A stretch of DNA of 7,384 nucleotides, taken from contig JAGVCD010000306.1 of NCBI GenBank assembly GCA_020059425.1, positions 1-7,384 on the forward strand, read 5' to 3'. The DNA is from Chamaesiphon sp. (GTDB taxonomy: Bacteria; Cyanobacteriota; Cyanobacteriia; Cyanobacteriales; Chamaesiphonaceae). Positions 6,303 to 7,384 of the stretch are shown here, piece by piece. The notes under the pieces were generated by a model. It was given only the letters and a program-made list of their open reading frames with translations, was not told the origin of the DNA and searched no databases. How positions within the stretch are numbered: the first letter of the stretch is position 1; every line of letters begins with the position of its first letter. The translations under genes and the position numbers were made by a program.

Positions 6303-6518
6303 CTAGATTATATTTCGGATAGGTCTAATGCTTTCGTACCAAGAATAGCTTGTAGAATCTTTGTTGTCATCTCCATTAAAAGCTTTGATATTGACAGGTA
6401 TATTTTTTCTAATCAATTTAGCCGAATAATCTGATTCTCCAGTCTCTGGGTTTCTCAATGGCTTATCCCATCCGAAATCCGCATTTAAAATTTGTGGGTT
6501 CTTAATTTCAATCAGCAT
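6303..6518 (-). CDS. Small 71-residue protein of unknown function with its own promoter
   Basis: ATG 6518 has GAGGAA (6531-6526) seven bases ahead and a strong promoter upstream, so expression is very plausible. The product starts MLIEIKNPQILNADFGW and is polar and charged throughout, with no signal peptide, membrane segment or obvious HTH. I recognise no family. The frame ends 11 bases before the transposase fragment's ORF. It may be the surviving 5' part of a longer gene cut by the insertion sequence, or a complete small protein. An antitoxin-like or control-protein role would fit the repeat-rich promoter, but nothing in the residues proves it. Confidence 0.55.
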   Translation of the reverse strand: MLIEIKNPQILNADFGWDKPLRNPETGESDYSAKLIRKNIPVNIKAFNGDDNKDSTSYSWYESIRPIRNII

Positions 6519-6542
6519 TTGTTTATTCCTCGTTTATCTCTA

Positions 6543-6589
6543 CTCTCTTAATTTAGCAAACCTAAATTAACTTGTCAAGTCTAAATTAA
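6543..6589 (-). promoter_or_regulatory. Sigma-70-type promoter embedded in repeated TTAATTTAG operator-like boxes
   Basis: On the minus strand, TTGACA (6578-6573) and TAAATT (6555-6550) are exactly 17 bases apart: a perfect -35 and a 4/6 -10, upstream of the 71-residue gene. Three copies of a nine-base box surround them. CTAAATTAA occurs at 6562-6570 and 6581-6589 (direct, 19 apart), and its inverse TTAATTTAG at 6548-6556. The box at 6548-6556 covers the -10; the other two flank the -35. The -35 itself sits in the palindrome ACTTG-T-CAAGT (6570-6580). A repressor bound here would block polymerase. Confidence 0.65.
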
Positions 6590-6600
6590 AATTAATTTCT

Positions 6601-6720
6601 TGCTATCCCTTGCTGCTACCATTCTCAATAACGCCGCAACGAGAGAATGCGGGTTTGATTCCCCAAAACCCGCTAGTATATCCTCGATCGACCCCCTGGC
6701 ACTATTGACATTATTCGCAA
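6601..6720. other. Non-coding stretch with two adjacent hairpins next to the terminase stop
   Basis: I see no gene here. Two inverted repeats lie side by side: ATTCTC (6621-6626) with GAGAAT (6643-6648), then GCGGGTTT (6649-6656) with AAACCCGC (6666-6673) around a nine-base loop. Neither is followed by a T run on either strand, so a standard terminator is doubtful. The stretch coincides with the change from AT-rich, CGATCG-poor DNA to CGATCG-rich terminase DNA, so it may hold the right-hand junction of the block. Confidence 0.4.
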
Positions 6721-7384
6721 CTAAAGAGGATCGCCGTCAAAGCCAGGGACGCCAACAACCTCGGGAATAGGGAGAGAATCTAGATGAGCTAGGCCAGCAG
6801 CTAAAGCCATTACACGATCGTCTTTCTCGCCCGCGATCGCTTCCCTGCGGCTGGCGGAGAAAGCTCTGAGTTCGGGAATACCTCGCCAACCGGGAGGATA
6901 GATTAAATAGCCCTGCTCGATCGCTAGCGCCACCCGATCGGTATTGGTTCGCTTGCTGGCATGGCTGGTTAGGGTTAGCAGCACCTCTAAACCCTGCCTT
7001 TTGCGCTGAAGGTTTTCGACTACGATCTTACCGCCGCTGTTGCTCTCGACGGCGATCGCCACGACCTTATACCAGTCACACAAAGCTAGGGTTTTCGATT
7101 CTGAGTACTCGATCGATTTGTCGGCTTCGGCGTATTCGGTGACAATACTAGCGATCGGATCGGTGATGTCGAGAATGAGTGTGACGAAATTATCGGAGCC
7201 GCCAAAGTTGGGATCGACCATAGCAAAGTATCGGCGATCGGGTAACGGTGGCGACCACGAACCGATCGATTGCTTAACGATCGCCTCCTCATTGAATAAG
7301 CTACTACCAGCAACCTCGATCCCTAGATTGTGTTCCCGTTGGGCGATCGAGTCAGGGATCTTGCGGCGTTCTTTGACACTCTGG
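6721..7384 (-). CDS. Phage terminase large subunit, C-terminal part (5' end outside window)
   Basis: The frame is open from the right edge to TAG 6723-6721, giving 220 residues. It continues upstream of the internal ATG 7221, so that ATG is not the start. The nuclease (RNase H-like) domain of large terminase subunits is visible with its acidic residues: Asp57 in YFAMVDPNFGG, Glu113 in VAIAVESNSGGK, and Asp188/189 in GEKDDRVMALAAG. The stretch before it (REHNLGIEVAGSSLFNEEAI) fits the link from the packaging ATPase domain. This enzyme cuts concatemeric phage DNA and drives it into proheads. It is the clearest sign that the region is of phage origin. Its base composition and CGATCG density match the left flank rather than the block next to it. 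The ATPase domain lies outside the window. Confidence 0.85.
   Translation of the reverse strand, partial: QSVKERRKIPDSIAQREHNLGIEVAGSSLFNEEAIVKQSIGSWSPPLPDRRYFAMVDPNFGGSDNFVTLILDITDPIASIVTEYAEADKSIEYSESKTLALCDWYKVVAIAVESNSGGKIVVENLQRKRQGLEVLLTLTSHASKRTNTDRVALAIEQGYLIYPPGWRGIPELRAFSASRREAIAGEKDDRVMALAAGLAHLDSLPIPEVVGVPGFDGDPL

Noticed and set aside
6025..6518. The 71- and 88-residue frames as a toxin-antitoxin pair
   Set aside because: The 88-residue frame matches a transposase N-terminus, the two frames are not overlapping, and the second lacks a usable ribosome-binding site.
6649..6673. tRNA-like T-arm (GGGTTTGATTCCC) suggesting a tRNA gene or its 3' end
   Set aside because: The outer pairs of the supposed T-stem do not match, and no anticodon or acceptor stem fits around it.
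1..7384. CRISPR array or retron-like repeat structure
   Set aside because: I see no regularly spaced repeats of 20-40 bases and no reverse transcriptase motif; the repeated CGATCG words are the general HIP1-type bias of the flanking DNA.

Overview
The window looks like part of a cyanobacterial accessory region, most likely a prophage or phage-derived element. The cyanobacterial call rests on the hexamer CGATCG and its octamer extension GCGATCGC (HIP1). I count more than 20 CGATCG in the first 2.9 kb and about 12 in the last 0.7 kb. The phage call rests on the 3' part of a terminase large-subunit gene at the right edge and a MUG113/T5orf172 GIY-YIG-type gene at the left.

Layout. Bases 1-259 are the end of an unrecognised + strand gene, closed by a strong hairpin. 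A + strand pair follows: a MUG113-domain gene (376-936) and a 41-residue ORF coupled to it through a TTGA overlap (933-1058). A perfect 23-bp hairpin (1059-1111) separates them from convergent minus-strand genes. These are, in transcription order, a 46-residue ORF, an HTH plus ribbon-helix-helix protein, an unknown 178-residue protein, a secreted six-cysteine protein and a secreted Excalibur protein. They are packed with gaps or overlaps of 1-4 bases.

Bases of about 2.9-6.6 kb form an AT-rich block with a single CGATCG. It encodes a complete C5-cytosine methyltransferase followed 4 bases later by a MORC/MutL-like GHKL ATPase. Behind their promoter side lie a truncated IS5-type transposase and a 71-residue orphan gene, the latter with a well-formed promoter embedded in repeated TTAATTTAG boxes. 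The block looks like a defence or modification cassette inserted between phage genes. Methyltransferases paired with MutL/MORC-type ATPases are known from restriction-modification loci, but here I see no endonuclease or helicase gene.

How the parts could work together (inference). The methyltransferase would mark DNA, while the ATPase would act as the ATP-driven clamp or switch of a restriction-like system. I see no terminator between the methyltransferase and the Excalibur gene, so one minus-strand transcript could cover defence genes, regulator and exported proteins. Bases 6601-6720 are non-coding and hold two small hairpins next to the terminase stop.
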